Of a DNA stretch of 35,664 bases, positions 1-8,626 are shown one piece after another. The translations under genes and the position numbers were made by a program. The notes beneath the pieces were generated by a model. That model did not search any database and was not told where the DNA came from. It saw only the letters and a program-made list of their open reading frames with translations. The DNA is from Bacteroidia bacterium (GTDB lineage Bacteria; Bacteroidota; Bacteroidia; UBA4408): positions 1 through 35,664 of the forward strand of contig JADLFI010000055.1 of the NCBI GenBank assembly GCA_020845635.1. Reading direction: 5' to 3'. The number at the start of each line of letters is the position of its first letter. The stretch's first letter is position 1.

Positions 1-33
1 CTGTGTACGGTTTTTAGGAGTTATTTTAGGCAT
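1..33 (-). CDS. Possible 5' end of a gene leaving the left edge
   Basis: An ATG on the minus strand at 33-31 opens a frame of 11 codons (MPKITPKNRTQ) that is still open at the window edge. A TATCTTTG box matching the Bacteroidetes -7 consensus lies only four bases upstream, so the transcript would be almost leaderless. Too little is visible to name a product. The call rests only on the promoter-like box and the open frame. Confidence 0.25.
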   Translation of the reverse strand, partial: MPKITPKNRTQ

Positions 34-36
34 ACA

Positions 37-44
37 CAAAGATA
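37..44 (-). promoter_or_regulatory. TAnnTTTG -7 box for the gene at the left edge
   Basis: On the minus strand the sequence reads TATCTTTG, an exact TAnnTTTG match, just before the ATG at 33-31. No TTTG -33 element is seen at the right distance. Confidence 0.3.
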
Positions 45-104
45 TTGTATATTTCAGTTTTTATTTGTATTTTTATTTCAAAAAAATAAACAGCTTGTGT
101 AAAT

Positions 105-236
105 TACTACGAGTTTTTTCACAGGCTCCGTTAGGCCCAAGCAGGCCATAAAACTCACCTTTCTCAATGGAAAAGCTAATCCCATTTAATGCTTTTCTGC
201 CTCATAACTTTTTTCTAAATTACTTACATTAACCAT
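105..236 (-). pseudogene. Remnant of an ABC transporter ATP-binding protein
   Basis: Read on the minus strand from the ATG at 236, the translation is MVNVSNLEKSYEAEKH and then a stop. Shifting frame by one base in the A-run of that region gives KALNGISFSIEKGEFYGLLG followed by PNGA. Together these match the start of an ABC ATPase: N-terminal strand, the 'ISF.I.KGEF.GLLGPNGA' stretch, and the beginning of the Walker A loop. Walker A itself is broken (GPNGA is followed by CEKT in place of GKTT) and no further ABC sequence (Q-loop, signature, Walker B) follows. One base is missing in the homopolymer and the gene is truncated after about 40 codons, so it cannot make a working ATPase. The family assignment is from motif recognition. 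Confidence 0.7.
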
Positions 237-402
237 TACTAAAAATTTAAGTTATAAGTGTATGGGCGCGTCTAATATTTTATTTCTTAACAGCAAGGTA
301 TAAAAAATTAATTAATAATTTGTATTAACCTCAAAATTTTTAGCTTGTTTTTAGTGATAAGATGACATAAAAATTACATATCGATTTTATTGTTAAAAAA
401 AT

Positions 403-410
403 TACCTTTG
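403..410 (+). promoter_or_regulatory. TAnnTTTG -7 promoter box upstream of prfC
   Basis: TACCTTTG followed by CAGG, 17 bases before the prfC ATG at 428. It matches the Bacteroidetes -7 consensus; a clear TTTG -33 element is not visible. Confidence 0.45.
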
Positions 411-427
411 CAGGTTTATATATTATA

Positions 428-2008
428 ATGACAGTAGAACAAGAAATAAACAGACGCAAAACATTTGGTATTATTAGTCATCCTGATGCCGGAAAGACAA
501 CCCTTACCGAGAAGTTGCTATTATTTGGAGGTGCCATACAAAGTGCAGGAGCAGTAAAGAGCAATAAAATAAAGAAACATGCCACTTCCGATTTTATGGA
601 AATTGAAAGACAGCGAGGAATATCGGTTGCAACATCTGTCATGGGTTTTGAATATAAAGGGATAAAAATAAATTTATTAGATACTCCGGGACACGAGGAT
701 TTTGCCGAAGATACCTACCGCACACTAACAGCTGTTGATAGTGTAATCATGGTTATTGACTGCGTTAAAGGAGTTGAACCTCAAACCCGCAAATTGTTGG
801 AAGTTTGCCGAATGCGAAAAACGCCAGTTATTGTGTTTATCAATAAGCTCGACCGTGAAGGTCGCGATCCTTTTGAGCTATTAGATGAAATCGAGAAAGA
901 GTTAAAAATTAAAGTTAGACCTTTGAGTTGGCCTATTGGTATGGGAAAACAATTTAAGGGAGTGTATAGTTTGTTCGAAAAAAATTTGATTTTGTTTGAT
1001 GCAGGCAATAAGCTAAAAGCCGAAAATGCCATATATATTAATGATATAAACTCAGCAGAGATTGAAAGAAATGTAGGCGAAAGATTTGCTCAAATTTTAC
1101 GTGATGAAACTGAGATTATTGAAACTGTTTATCCGGTATTTGAACCTGAGGAGTATTTAAAAGGCAATATCTCTCCTGTATTTTTTGGAAGTGCGGTTAA
1201 TAATTTTGGGGTACGCGAATTGCTTGATTGTTTTGTTCAAATAGCCCCTACACCTCAACCACGTTATACCGATTTGAAGGAAGTAAAACCTGCCGACAAA
1301 CAATTTAGTGGTTTTGTATTTAAAATTCATGCTAATATTGATCCCAAGCACCGTGACAGGATTGCCTTTTTACGGGTTTGTTCAGGGGTATTTGAGAGAA
1401 ATAAAAACTATTACCATGTGCGCGAAAACAGGCAGCTAAAGTTTAATAATCCAACGGCATTTATGGCTGCAGAGAAAAGTATCATAGACAATGCCTACCC
1501 CGGTGATATTATAGGTTTGTATGATACAGGTGTATTTAAAATTGGCGATACCTTAACGGAGGGGGCAAAAGAATCATTTAAAGGAATTCCAAGTTTTTCG
1601 CCAGAAATTTTCAGATACGTAAACAACACCGACCCTATGAAAACCAAACAGCTTAACAAAGGGTTAGAACAATTAACCGATGAAGGCGTAGCTCAACTAT
1701 TTACTAAAACACTTAACAATAGAAAAATATTAGGCACTGTTGGAGTTCTCCAATTTGAAGTTATTCAGCACCGTCTTAAAAGCGAATATGGTGCAAGCTG
1801 TACTTTTGAGCCTATAAACCTTCATAAGGCTTGTTGGATAAGTAGTAAAGACAAAAAGAAGTTAGATAGTTTTATCCTGGAAAAATCGCATCATATAGCT
1901 ATTGACAAAGACAGTAAGCCGGTGTTTTTAGCTGAATCCGCTTGGACATTGCAGATGGCTCAAGAAAAGAATCCGGATATAGAGTTTCATAATAAATCGG
2001 AATTTTAA
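428..2008 (+). CDS. prfC: Peptide chain release factor 3 (RF3)
   Basis: Cytoplasmic translational GTPase that removes RF1/RF2 from the ribosome after peptide release. At 526 residues it has the normal RF3 length (E. coli about 529). The G domain shows all motifs: G1 at [15 protein letters not shown] (residues 17-31), the [10 protein letters not shown] switch I, G3 DTPGHEDF, and G4 [14 protein letters not shown]. Domain II follows, with the long RF3 insert region absent as usual, then the RF3-specific C-terminal domain ([14 protein letters not shown]). Start at ATG 428 follows a promoter-like box. The rRNA methyltransferase gene starts 34 bases downstream in the same direction, so the two may be co-transcribed. 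No anomalies seen. Confidence 0.95.
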   Translation: MTVEQEINRRKTFGIISHPDAGKTTLTEKLLLFGGAIQSAGAVKSNKIKKHATSDFMEIERQRGISVATSVMGFEYKGIKINLLDTPGHEDFAEDTYRTLTAVDSVIMVIDCVKGVEPQTRKLLEVCRMRKTPVIVFINKLDREGRDPFELLDEIEKELKIKVRPLSWPIGMGKQFKGVYSLFEKNLILFDAGNKLKAENAIYINDINSAEIERNVGERFAQILRDETEIIETVYPVFEPEEYLKGNISPVFFGSAVNNFGVRELLDCFVQIAPTPQPRYTDLKEVKPADKQFSGFVFKIHANIDPKHRDRIAFLRVCSGVFERNKNYYHVRENRQLKFNNPTAFMAAEKSIIDNAYPGDIIGLYDTGVFKIGDTLTEGAKESFKGIPSFSPEIFRYVNNTDPMKTKQLNKGLEQLTDEGVAQLFTKTLNNRKILGTVGVLQFEVIQHRLKSEYGASCTFEPINLHKACWISSKDKKKLDSFILEKSHHIAIDKDSKPVFLAESAWTLQMAQEKNPDIEFHNKSEF

Positions 2009-2042
2009 TATTAAATATATACTTAAACATAAGAAAAATTAC

Positions 2043-3224
2043 ATGATGCCAAAAGTTATTTTAGGTTCGGGTAAGGATCAGTCGGTGCGCAGATTTCATC
2101 CTTGGATATTTTCGGGAGCCATAAAAAAAATAAAAGGGGAAGTAGCCGAAGGGATGTTGGTTGAAGTTTATAGCAATCATGATGAACCTTTAGCTGTTGG
2201 GCATTATTCCAATGGCAGTATTGCTGTAAGGGTGCTGAGTTTTGGCATAGAAGAAGTTAATGCTGAATTTTGGTATAATAAAATTGCCAAGGCTTATGAG
2301 TTTAGAAAAGATAGCGGCTTGATACAAAATAGAGAGACTAATACCTATCGTTTAATACATGCAGAAGGTGATAATTTGCCGGGTTTAATTATTGATATTT
2401 ATGATGACACTGCAGTAATTCAATCACACAGCGTAGGCATGCATTTAATAAAACCTTTGTTGGTTGAAGCATTAAAGAAGGTTTATGGAGATACTCTAAA
2501 AGCCATCTATGATAAAAGTGCCGACACTATGCCAAAGCTTAATAATATGGAAATTACCAATCAAGTGTTATGGGGTCAACCACAAAGTGAATTTGTATTA
2601 GAATATGGACTAAAGTTTAAGATTGATTGGGAGCAAGGACAAAAGACAGGATTTTTTATTGATCAACGTGAAAATAGAAAGCTACTTCAAAAATATTGTT
2701 CACACAAAAAAGTATTGAATACATTTTGTTACAGTGGGGGTTTTTCGGTATATGCACTTGCTGCCGGAGCAAATTTAGTTCACTCTGTTGATAGCTCAAA
2801 AAAAGCAATTACACTTACCGATGCCAATGTTCAACTTAATTTTGGCGATACACAAAAGCATCAATCTTTTGCATCAGATACTTTTCATTTTCTTGAACAG
2901 GCTAATGAAACCTATGATGTTATAATACTTGATCCGCCAGCATTTGCCAAGCATCACAATGTTAAGCATAATGCGGTTCAAGGTTATAAAAGGCTTAATG
3001 TTGAAGCTATGAAAAGAATTAAAAGCGGTGGGGTTTTATTTACATTTTCATGTTCCCAAGCTATTGATAAATCACTTTTTCAGAACACCATTATGTCGGC
3101 CGCTATCCTATCGGGTCGAAGAGTAAGAATATTAGAGTACATGTCGCAACCCGCAGACCACGCCCCAAGTATATTTCACCCCGAAGGTGAATACCTGAAA
3201 GGAATTGTACTTAAAGTTTATTAA
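2043..3224 (+). CDS. Class I SAM-dependent rRNA methyltransferase, RlmI/RlmQ-like
   Basis: Predicted 23S rRNA (cytosine-5)-methyltransferase of the RlmI family. The N-terminal 80 residues form a PUA-type RNA-binding domain (HPWIFSGAIKKIKGE...), followed by a Rossmann methyltransferase domain. SAM-binding motif I is visible as NTFCYSGGFSVYALAAGA, motif IV as ILDPPAFAK, and the m5C-type catalytic cysteine sits in FTFSCSQ. The length of 393 aa is close to E. coli RlmI (396). Two consecutive ATGs (2043 and 2046) could serve as start. It lies between prfC (34 bp) and the MATE gene (8 bp), which suggests one transcript. The family is firm; the exact base modified is inference, hence no symbol. Confidence 0.85.
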   Translation: MMPKVILGSGKDQSVRRFHPWIFSGAIKKIKGEVAEGMLVEVYSNHDEPLAVGHYSNGSIAVRVLSFGIEEVNAEFWYNKIAKAYEFRKDSGLIQNRETNTYRLIHAEGDNLPGLIIDIYDDTAVIQSHSVGMHLIKPLLVEALKKVYGDTLKAIYDKSADTMPKLNNMEITNQVLWGQPQSEFVLEYGLKFKIDWEQGQKTGFFIDQRENRKLLQKYCSHKKVLNTFCYSGGFSVYALAAGANLVHSVDSSKKAITLTDANVQLNFGDTQKHQSFASDTFHFLEQANETYDVIILDPPAFAKHHNVKHNAVQGYKRLNVEAMKRIKSGGVLFTFSCSQAIDKSLFQNTIMSAAILSGRRVRILEYMSQPADHAPSIFHPEGEYLKGIVLKVY

Positions 3225-3232
3225 TTTATACT

Positions 3233-4573
3233 ATGGGGGGGATTTTTAAAGACAAAACATACAAAGAAATATGGGAAATTTCGTATCCTATTATTTTGGG
3301 TGGTGTTGCTCAAACAGCTATAAATATTACCGATTCGGCATTTCTGGGAAGGATTAGTGAAGTAGCTTTGGGGGCAAGTGCCATAGCAGGCTTGTTTTAT
3401 GTTACCTTTATGATGTTGGGCTATGGTTTTGGAGTAGGCGTACAAATAATTATTGCCCGTCTTAATGGCGAAAGAAAATATGCTCTTATGGGAAATGTTT
3501 TAGACCATTCACTATATTTCTTAACGCTACTATCATTTATTCTTTTTGTGATAATGCACTGGGGCGGCCCTTATTTATTAAGTTATTTCGTAAAATCTGA
3601 AGGGGTTCTTGAGGCTAGCGTAACTTTTATTAAGGTAAGAAGTTATGCCATATTTTTTTCCTCCTTTGTATTTGTAATTCGAAGTTTTTTTACGGGTATT
3701 GCACAAACCAAAGTAGTGTTTTATACCACCGCCATTGTTGCAGTATTAAATGTTCTTTTCAATTATATTTTGGTGTTTGGACATTGGGGTTTTCCGCGCA
3801 TGGAAATTGCAGGTTCCGCATGGGCAAGCACCATTGCCGAATTTGTTGCAGCCGTATTTATTTTAATTTATACGATTAAAACAGTTGATTTAAAGAAATA
3901 TAAATTGTTTGCGCTTCAAAGTTTTAATTTCAATTATTTGAAAGAGGTTTTATATACAGCGGCTCCGGTAATGCTTCAAATGTTTATAGCTTTAACTTCA
4001 TGGTTTATTTTCTTTATGATTATTGAGCAAATGGGCGAAAGGCCTTTAGCAATCAGTAATATTATTCGAAATGCTTATATGATTTTGATGATTCCGTTAA
4101 TGGGATTTGGGTCAGCAACCAATACTTTAGTCAGCACCTTAATAGGCGAAAAAAAGTACAATCAAGTGTTTGTGATGATAAAAAAGATTAGCATTATGAG
4201 TTTTGTAATTTCGCTTATAGTAATGCTTATATTAAATATTATGCCTGAAATAATGTTGGGTATATTTACTAATAACGATGAATTAATTAAGGCTTCTATT
4301 CCATCACTTAGGGTTATTGATGGTTCATTGCTAATGTATTCCGTATCTACAATTGTATTAAGTGCTGTTTCAGGAAGTGGCAATACGTTGATGTCATTAA
4401 TCATTGAAATTGTTACCATTATATTTTATTTATTTGCAACCTATTTGGTAGCTGTTAGATGGGAACTCCCTATTGAATGGGTGTGGAGTGTGGAATATAT
4501 TTATTTCTTTTTCATGGGTATTATGCCTTATGCCTATTTAAAGTATGCGCAAAAAAGAAATTTTTTCAATTAA
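3233..4573 (+). CDS. MATE family multidrug/Na+ efflux transporter
   Basis: Inner-membrane exporter of the MATE (NorM/DinF-like) family. It has 446 residues, the typical size, with about 12 hydrophobic segments in two similar halves. The N-terminal half begins with the characteristic EISYPIILGGVAQTAINITD stretch, then FLGRISEVALGASAIAG, which is the classic MATE helix 1 to 2 region (D for the cation site, GxxALAA-like). A second-half counterpart is seen at AAPVMLQMFIALTSWFIFFMII. The gene starts 8 bp after the methyltransferase stop. Substrates are not predictable: MATE proteins move cationic drugs or other organic compounds by Na+ or H+ antiport. Confidence 0.9.
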   Translation: MGGIFKDKTYKEIWEISYPIILGGVAQTAINITDSAFLGRISEVALGASAIAGLFYVTFMMLGYGFGVGVQIIIARLNGERKYALMGNVLDHSLYFLTLLSFILFVIMHWGGPYLLSYFVKSEGVLEASVTFIKVRSYAIFFSSFVFVIRSFFTGIAQTKVVFYTTAIVAVLNVLFNYILVFGHWGFPRMEIAGSAWASTIAEFVAAVFILIYTIKTVDLKKYKLFALQSFNFNYLKEVLYTAAPVMLQMFIALTSWFIFFMIIEQMGERPLAISNIIRNAYMILMIPLMGFGSATNTLVSTLIGEKKYNQVFVMIKKISIMSFVISLIVMLILNIMPEIMLGIFTNNDELIKASIPSLRVIDGSLLMYSVSTIVLSAVSGSGNTLMSLIIEIVTIIFYLFATYLVAVRWELPIEWVWSVEYIYFFFMGIMPYAYLKYAQKRNFFN

Positions 4574-4659
4574 TTTTTGTTACTTTGACATTAAACTCCT
4601 ACAAAATGGCGTAAGCATATAAGGGAAGGGGCTTTAATTATTGAACAAAAAATATAAGG

Positions 4660-5307
4660 ATGGACGAATATCAAAAACTACTTGAACTGAATAAACTATG
4701 GGCAGCCGATATGGTGAATAAAGACCCTGATTTCTTTACTAAACTGGTTAATACTCAAAAACCTCAGTTCTTATGGATTGGATGCTCCGACAGTCGTGTA
4801 CCGGCCAACGAAATTACCAACACACAACCGGGAGAAATTTTTGTTCAACGTAACATAGCTAACTTGGTTGTGAATACCGATTTAAATATGCTGAGTGTAT
4901 TAAAATATGCTGTTGAAGTATTGGTTGTAAAGCATATAATAGTTACAGGGCATTATGGCTGTGGCGGTGTCAGGGCAGCACTTACTAATAATAATTACGG
5001 GCTACTGAATAAGTGGTTGTCGCAGATTAAAGATGTTTATCGCCTTCACGCTAAGGAACTTAATGCTATTACCAATGAACAGCTAAGGTTAGATCGACTG
5101 GTAGAGCTTAACGCTATTGAACAGGTAAATAATTTAGCCAAAACTTCCATTGTTCAAAAAGCATGGAAAAGAAATAGTGGGCTTAAGTTACACGCGTGTG
5201 TTTACAGTCTTCAAAATGGTGTGATGAATCATCTCAAAACCATTGACTCAAGTTCTCCAATGGATAAGATATTCAGGTTTAATTTTGATAGTGAAATGGA
5301 AGATTAA
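4660..5307 (+). CDS. can: Beta-class carbonic anhydrase
   Basis: Cytoplasmic zinc enzyme interconverting CO2 and bicarbonate. It has 215 aa, the usual beta-CA size. The diagnostic motifs are present: CSDSRVPANEI (Zn-ligand Cys plus the Asp-Arg catalytic dyad) and GHYGCGGVRAAL (Zn-ligand His and Cys). The N-terminal helix is 'YQKLLELNKLWAADMVNKDP'. The ATG is preceded by AAGGA close to it, a weak ribosome-binding site. It is separated from the MATE gene by 86 bp, so a promoter of its own is possible (a TTACTTTG near-match lies in the gap). No missing residues. Confidence 0.93.
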   Translation: MDEYQKLLELNKLWAADMVNKDPDFFTKLVNTQKPQFLWIGCSDSRVPANEITNTQPGEIFVQRNIANLVVNTDLNMLSVLKYAVEVLVVKHIIVTGHYGCGGVRAALTNNNYGLLNKWLSQIKDVYRLHAKELNAITNEQLRLDRLVELNAIEQVNNLAKTSIVQKAWKRNSGLKLHACVYSLQNGVMNHLKTIDSSSPMDKIFRFNFDSEMED

Positions 5308-5332
5308 GAGTCTGAACAATTCACCGCATTTA

Positions 5333-5340
5333 TAGTTTTG
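5333..5340 (+). promoter_or_regulatory. TAnnTTTG -7 box upstream of the DUF4442 gene
   Basis: TAGTTTTG lies six bases before the ATG at 5347. Its TTG overlaps a possible upstream TTG start codon at 5338, which argues for the ATG as the true start. It predicts a very short 5' leader. Confidence 0.35.
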
Positions 5341-5346
5341 ATAAGT

Positions 5347-5853
5347 ATGACAGATATTTTACACTATAGCAATCCTAAAGCTGTTAAGTTTATACAAGGT
5401 ATTAACAGTAAACTCAGGTTTCGACTCTTCTTTTTCTTGAAGATACCTTTGGTGTGGTATAGTGGTATTTATGTTCAAAAAATATCTCGTCAAAGTTGCG
5501 ATGTATTTTTGCCCTTTAAACGTAGAACTCAGAACCCTTTTAAATCAGTATATTTTGCTGCCCAATGTATGGCAGCCGAGCTAAGCACAGGTCTTCTTGT
5601 TATGGCCGAAATATTGGAGAGCAATAAAAAAGTATCAATGTTGGTAACAGGTATGCAGGCTACTTTTATGAAAAAAGCCACCCGGCATATTATTTTTACC
5701 TGCCAACCACACAATACCATCATAGATAAAGTAAGAACGGCTGTTGCCAATAAGCAAGCAGTAAAATTTAGTTTAATAAGCAAAGGCTGTTTACCTGACG
5801 GAACCGTTGTTGCAGAGTTTAGCTTTGAATGGAGTATAAAGCCTAAAGGTTAG
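5347..5853 (+). CDS. DUF4442 domain (hotdog-fold) protein, thioesterase-like
   Basis: A 168-aa protein of the DUF4442 family, related to the acyl-CoA thioesterase/PaaI hotdog fold. Visible features are the N-terminal helix, the SCDVFLPFKRRTQNPFKSVY strand region and the AAQCMAAELSTGLLVMAEIL central helix, which in hotdog proteins carries the substrate-pocket residues. The usual catalytic Asp/Glu is not evident, so enzymatic activity is uncertain. An in-frame TTG nine bases upstream overlaps a promoter-like box, so the ATG at 5347 is chosen. It follows the carbonic anhydrase by 39 bp and converges on the E1 gene across a 151-bp gap in which I see no strong terminator. Confidence 0.75.
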   Translation: MTDILHYSNPKAVKFIQGINSKLRFRLFFFLKIPLVWYSGIYVQKISRQSCDVFLPFKRRTQNPFKSVYFAAQCMAAELSTGLLVMAEILESNKKVSMLVTGMQATFMKKATRHIIFTCQPHNTIIDKVRTAVANKQAVKFSLISKGCLPDGTVVAEFSFEWSIKPKG

Positions 5854-6004
5854 AAATATTTTCTGAACTTTTCTGTTTTGTCCACTAAAAGTTTAGGTTA
5901 AACCCTTCTATTAGTTTTATCGCCCTATATTAGTTTCTAAATTAATTGCCCATCAAACAAAAAGTTTTCTATCCTATTCTAATTGGGAACTTTTCAATAA
6001 ATCA

Positions 6005-8419
6005 TTAATATATCTCAGGGAACTTTTCCGGATAGAATTCATGCATCATATTATAGGCTGCATCAAACACATCTTCTACTGATGGTTTACTAAAATAATC
6101 GCCATCTGAACCATAGGCCGGCCTATGTGGCTTGGCGGTTACGGTGATAGGTTTAGAATCAAGGTAACGGTATGCATCTTGTTCTTCCAATATTTGTTGC
6201 ATAATATAAGCCGAGGCACCACCCGGAACATCTTCATCTAACACAATTAATCGGTTTGTTTTTTTCACCGATTCGCAAATGCTTTGATGTACATCAAATG
6301 GAATTAGAGTTTGAATATCTATCAGCTCCACGCTTATGCCTATTGATTCTAGTTGCTTGCAAGCCTCATCAGCTATACGGCACAAGCTTCCGTAGGTTAC
6401 CAAGGTAATATCGTTACCGCTTTTTAGAACCTCCGGAATACCAACAGGAACTTTAAACTGCCCTAAATTGGTAGGCATTTTTTCTTTCAAACGATATCCG
6501 TTTAATGGTTCAACTATTAAAGCCGGTTCATCGCCTTGTAAAACTAAGTTGTAAAAACCTGCCGCTTGGGTCATATTCCGGGGCACACAAACATTTACGC
6601 CACGTAGTGCGTGAACAATAGTTCCCATGGGTGAACCACTATGCCATATACCTTCTAAACGATGACCTCTCGTTCTTATAATTAAAGGGGCTTTTTGACC
6701 ACCCTTGGTTCTATATTGAACTGTTGCCAAATCATCGCTAATAATTTGTAAACCGTACAAAAAGTAATCTAAATACTGAATCTCGGCAATAGGGCGCAAT
6801 CCACGCATAGCCATTCCTATACCCTGTCCCATAATGGTGGCTTCTCTAATACCTGTATCGCTTACTCTTAGTTCACCAAATTTTTCCTGTAACCTTTCGC
6901 AACCTTGATTTACATCTCCTATACGTCCCACGTCTTCTCCAAATATAAGCACTTCGGGGCGTGTGGCTAATATCTTCTCAAAATTATCGCGTAGTATTTC
7001 ACGGGCATCAACCATTTTTGAATCGTTATTATATTCAGGTGCTATGGCTTCAATATGTTTTAATGCCTTTGCTGATTGGCTGTAAAGATGACTACTGTAT
7101 TTGTCCTCGGCTTGGCTTAGCAATTGTTGATAGAAACTTTTTAATTCTCCGCTCACATCATTTTTTTCAGCCCTCAATACTCTTAAAGTTTTTCTAATAG
7201 CGCTATGCAAATCTCTTCTGATAGAATCGAGAGAGGAACTTAAACTACTTTTAATGGCAGATAGCTCAGAAGCATGCGCACTGCAACTTATAGCTCTGTC
7301 TAATATTTCAATAAATGCTGAAATTTCGGCTTTTATAGGGGCAAGGTAAGCTTTCCAGGCCTCATTTTTGGCCTCTTTTACTGTTTCTCGAGCTTTTTCT
7401 TCAATAATATTTAGGTCTTCAACTGTGGCAATGGCGTTTTTTATCATCCATTCACGCATTTGCTTAATACAATCGTATTCAGCCTCCCACTTTAGTCTTT
7501 CTTTGCTTTTATATCTCTCATGGCTTCCCGATGTGCTATGCCCTTGAGGTTGTGTAAGCTCTTCAACATGTATCAATACCGGAATATGTTGATGGCGAGC
7601 AATAGCAACAGCTTTTTCAAAGGTCTCATGGAGGGCAACATAATCCCAACCTTTTACTTTAAATATCTCGTAACCGTTTGTGTCTTCTCTTTTCTGAAAA
7701 CCTTTTAATACCTCTGAAATACTTTCTTTGGTGGTCTGATATTTTTTAGGTACAGAAATACCGTGACCATCGTCCCAAACACACATTACCAACGGTACTT
7801 GTAAAACTCCTGCTGCGTTAATGGTTTCCCAAAATAAACCCTCAGAGGTACTGGCATCGCCAATAGTTCCAAAGGCTACTTCATTGCCTTTATTTGAAAA
7901 GTTAGTAAATTCATCCAGACCGGTTACGTTGCGATAAATTTTTGAGGCTTGTGCAAGTCCTAATAACCTAGGCATTTGTCCTGCGGTTGGCGATATGTCG
8001 GCCGAAGAGTTTTTAATTTTTGTAAGGTTCTTCCAAGAGCCATCTTCATTGAGACTACGGGTAGCAAAATGTCCTCCCATTTGACGACCGGCTGAAGTTG
8101 GGTCGGCATGAACATCGGTATGTGCATACAAACCGGCAAACCATTGCTGTATGGTTAGGTTTCCGGTGGCAAACATAAAAGTTTGATCGCGATAATACCC
8201 GGAGCGAAAATCGCCTTCTTGGAAATTTTTTGCCATGGCCAATTGGGCTATTTCTTTACCATCTCCGAAAATACCGAATTTGGCTTTTCCGGTAAGAACT
8301 TCTTTTCTACCTGATAAACTTGCCTCACGGCTCTCACAAGCTATGCGATAATCGTTTATAACTTCTCTTTTAAAATCTTCAAAAGATGAACTTTTTACTT
8401 TCGAGCTTTCTGGTGACAT
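6005..8419 (-). CDS. 2-oxoacid (branched-chain/2-oxoisovalerate-type) dehydrogenase E1, alpha-beta fusion
   Basis: Thiamine-diphosphate E1 component that decarboxylates a 2-oxoacid and passes the acyl group to lipoyl-E2. In this 804-aa protein alpha and beta subunits are fused, as is common in Bacteroidota. The alpha part (about 1-330) carries the ThDP motif GDASTSEGLFWETINAAG near residue 183 and the phosphorylation-loop-like HGISVPKKYQ. A helical, charged linker spans about 330-465. The beta part (about 468-800) has VLIFGEDVGRIGDVNQG, DTGIREATIMGQGIGMAMRG and HRLEGIWHSGSPMG, then the transketolase C-domain (LIVLDEDVPGGASAYIMQQI). No E2 or E3 gene is nearby. Whether the substrate is branched-chain 2-oxoacids or pyruvate cannot be settled from motifs alone. 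Confidence 0.9.
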   Translation of the reverse strand: MSPESSKVKSSSFEDFKREVINDYRIACESREASLSGRKEVLTGKAKFGIFGDGKEIAQLAMAKNFQEGDFRSGYYRDQTFMFATGNLTIQQWFAGLYAHTDVHADPTSAGRQMGGHFATRSLNEDGSWKNLTKIKNSSADISPTAGQMPRLLGLAQASKIYRNVTGLDEFTNFSNKGNEVAFGTIGDASTSEGLFWETINAAGVLQVPLVMCVWDDGHGISVPKKYQTTKESISEVLKGFQKREDTNGYEIFKVKGWDYVALHETFEKAVAIARHQHIPVLIHVEELTQPQGHSTSGSHERYKSKERLKWEAEYDCIKQMREWMIKNAIATVEDLNIIEEKARETVKEAKNEAWKAYLAPIKAEISAFIEILDRAISCSAHASELSAIKSSLSSSLDSIRRDLHSAIRKTLRVLRAEKNDVSGELKSFYQQLLSQAEDKYSSHLYSQSAKALKHIEAIAPEYNNDSKMVDAREILRDNFEKILATRPEVLIFGEDVGRIGDVNQGCERLQEKFGELRVSDTGIREATIMGQGIGMAMRGLRPIAEIQYLDYFLYGLQIISDDLATVQYRTKGGQKAPLIIRTRGHRLEGIWHSGSPMGTIVHALRGVNVCVPRNMTQAAGFYNLVLQGDEPALIVEPLNGYRLKEKMPTNLGQFKVPVGIPEVLKSGNDITLVTYGSLCRIADEACKQLESIGISVELIDIQTLIPFDVHQSICESVKKTNRLIVLDEDVPGGASAYIMQQILEEQDAYRYLDSKPITVTAKPHRPAYGSDGDYFSKPSVEDVFDAAYNMMHEFYPEKFPEIY

Positions 8420-8458
8420 AATGTACTTTTATTAATAAATCTATAATCTCGATTTGTG

Positions 8459-8466
8459 CAAATATA
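8459..8466 (-). promoter_or_regulatory. TAnnTTTG -7 box for the E1 gene
   Basis: On the minus strand the sequence reads TATATTTGCAC, an exact match to the -7 consensus, 39 bases before the E1 ATG. A TTTG occurs 12 bases further upstream, which is closer than the usual -33 spacing. Confidence 0.45.
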
Positions 8467-8577
8467 ACAAAAATACAGCAAAGTTTTGTTGCTCTAAGAA
8501 CTAATATTTGTATCATCTTCTTTCATCATAACGATACAATCTTCTGCAAATGCTATATTTATATTAGGGGTTGAAAT

Positions 8578-8610
8578 AAAAAAAAGCTGCTCATTGGAGC
8601 AGCTTTTTTT
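8578..8610 (-). terminator. Rho-independent terminator of secDF
   Basis: Perfect stem GCTGCTC/GAGCAGC (8586-8592 with 8597-8603), loop ATTG, flanked by an A-run (8578-8585) and a T-run (8604-8610). These extend the stem and make it bidirectional. It lies 17 bp past the secDF stop codon at 8627 on the minus strand and isolates secDF from the E1 gene downstream. Confidence 0.85.
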
Positions 8611-8626
8611 ATCAAAAAGAATACGA

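Noticed and set aside
5338-5346. In-frame TTG start for the DUF4442 protein
   Set aside because: It is inside the TAGTTTTG promoter-like box; the ATG at 5347 is the better start.
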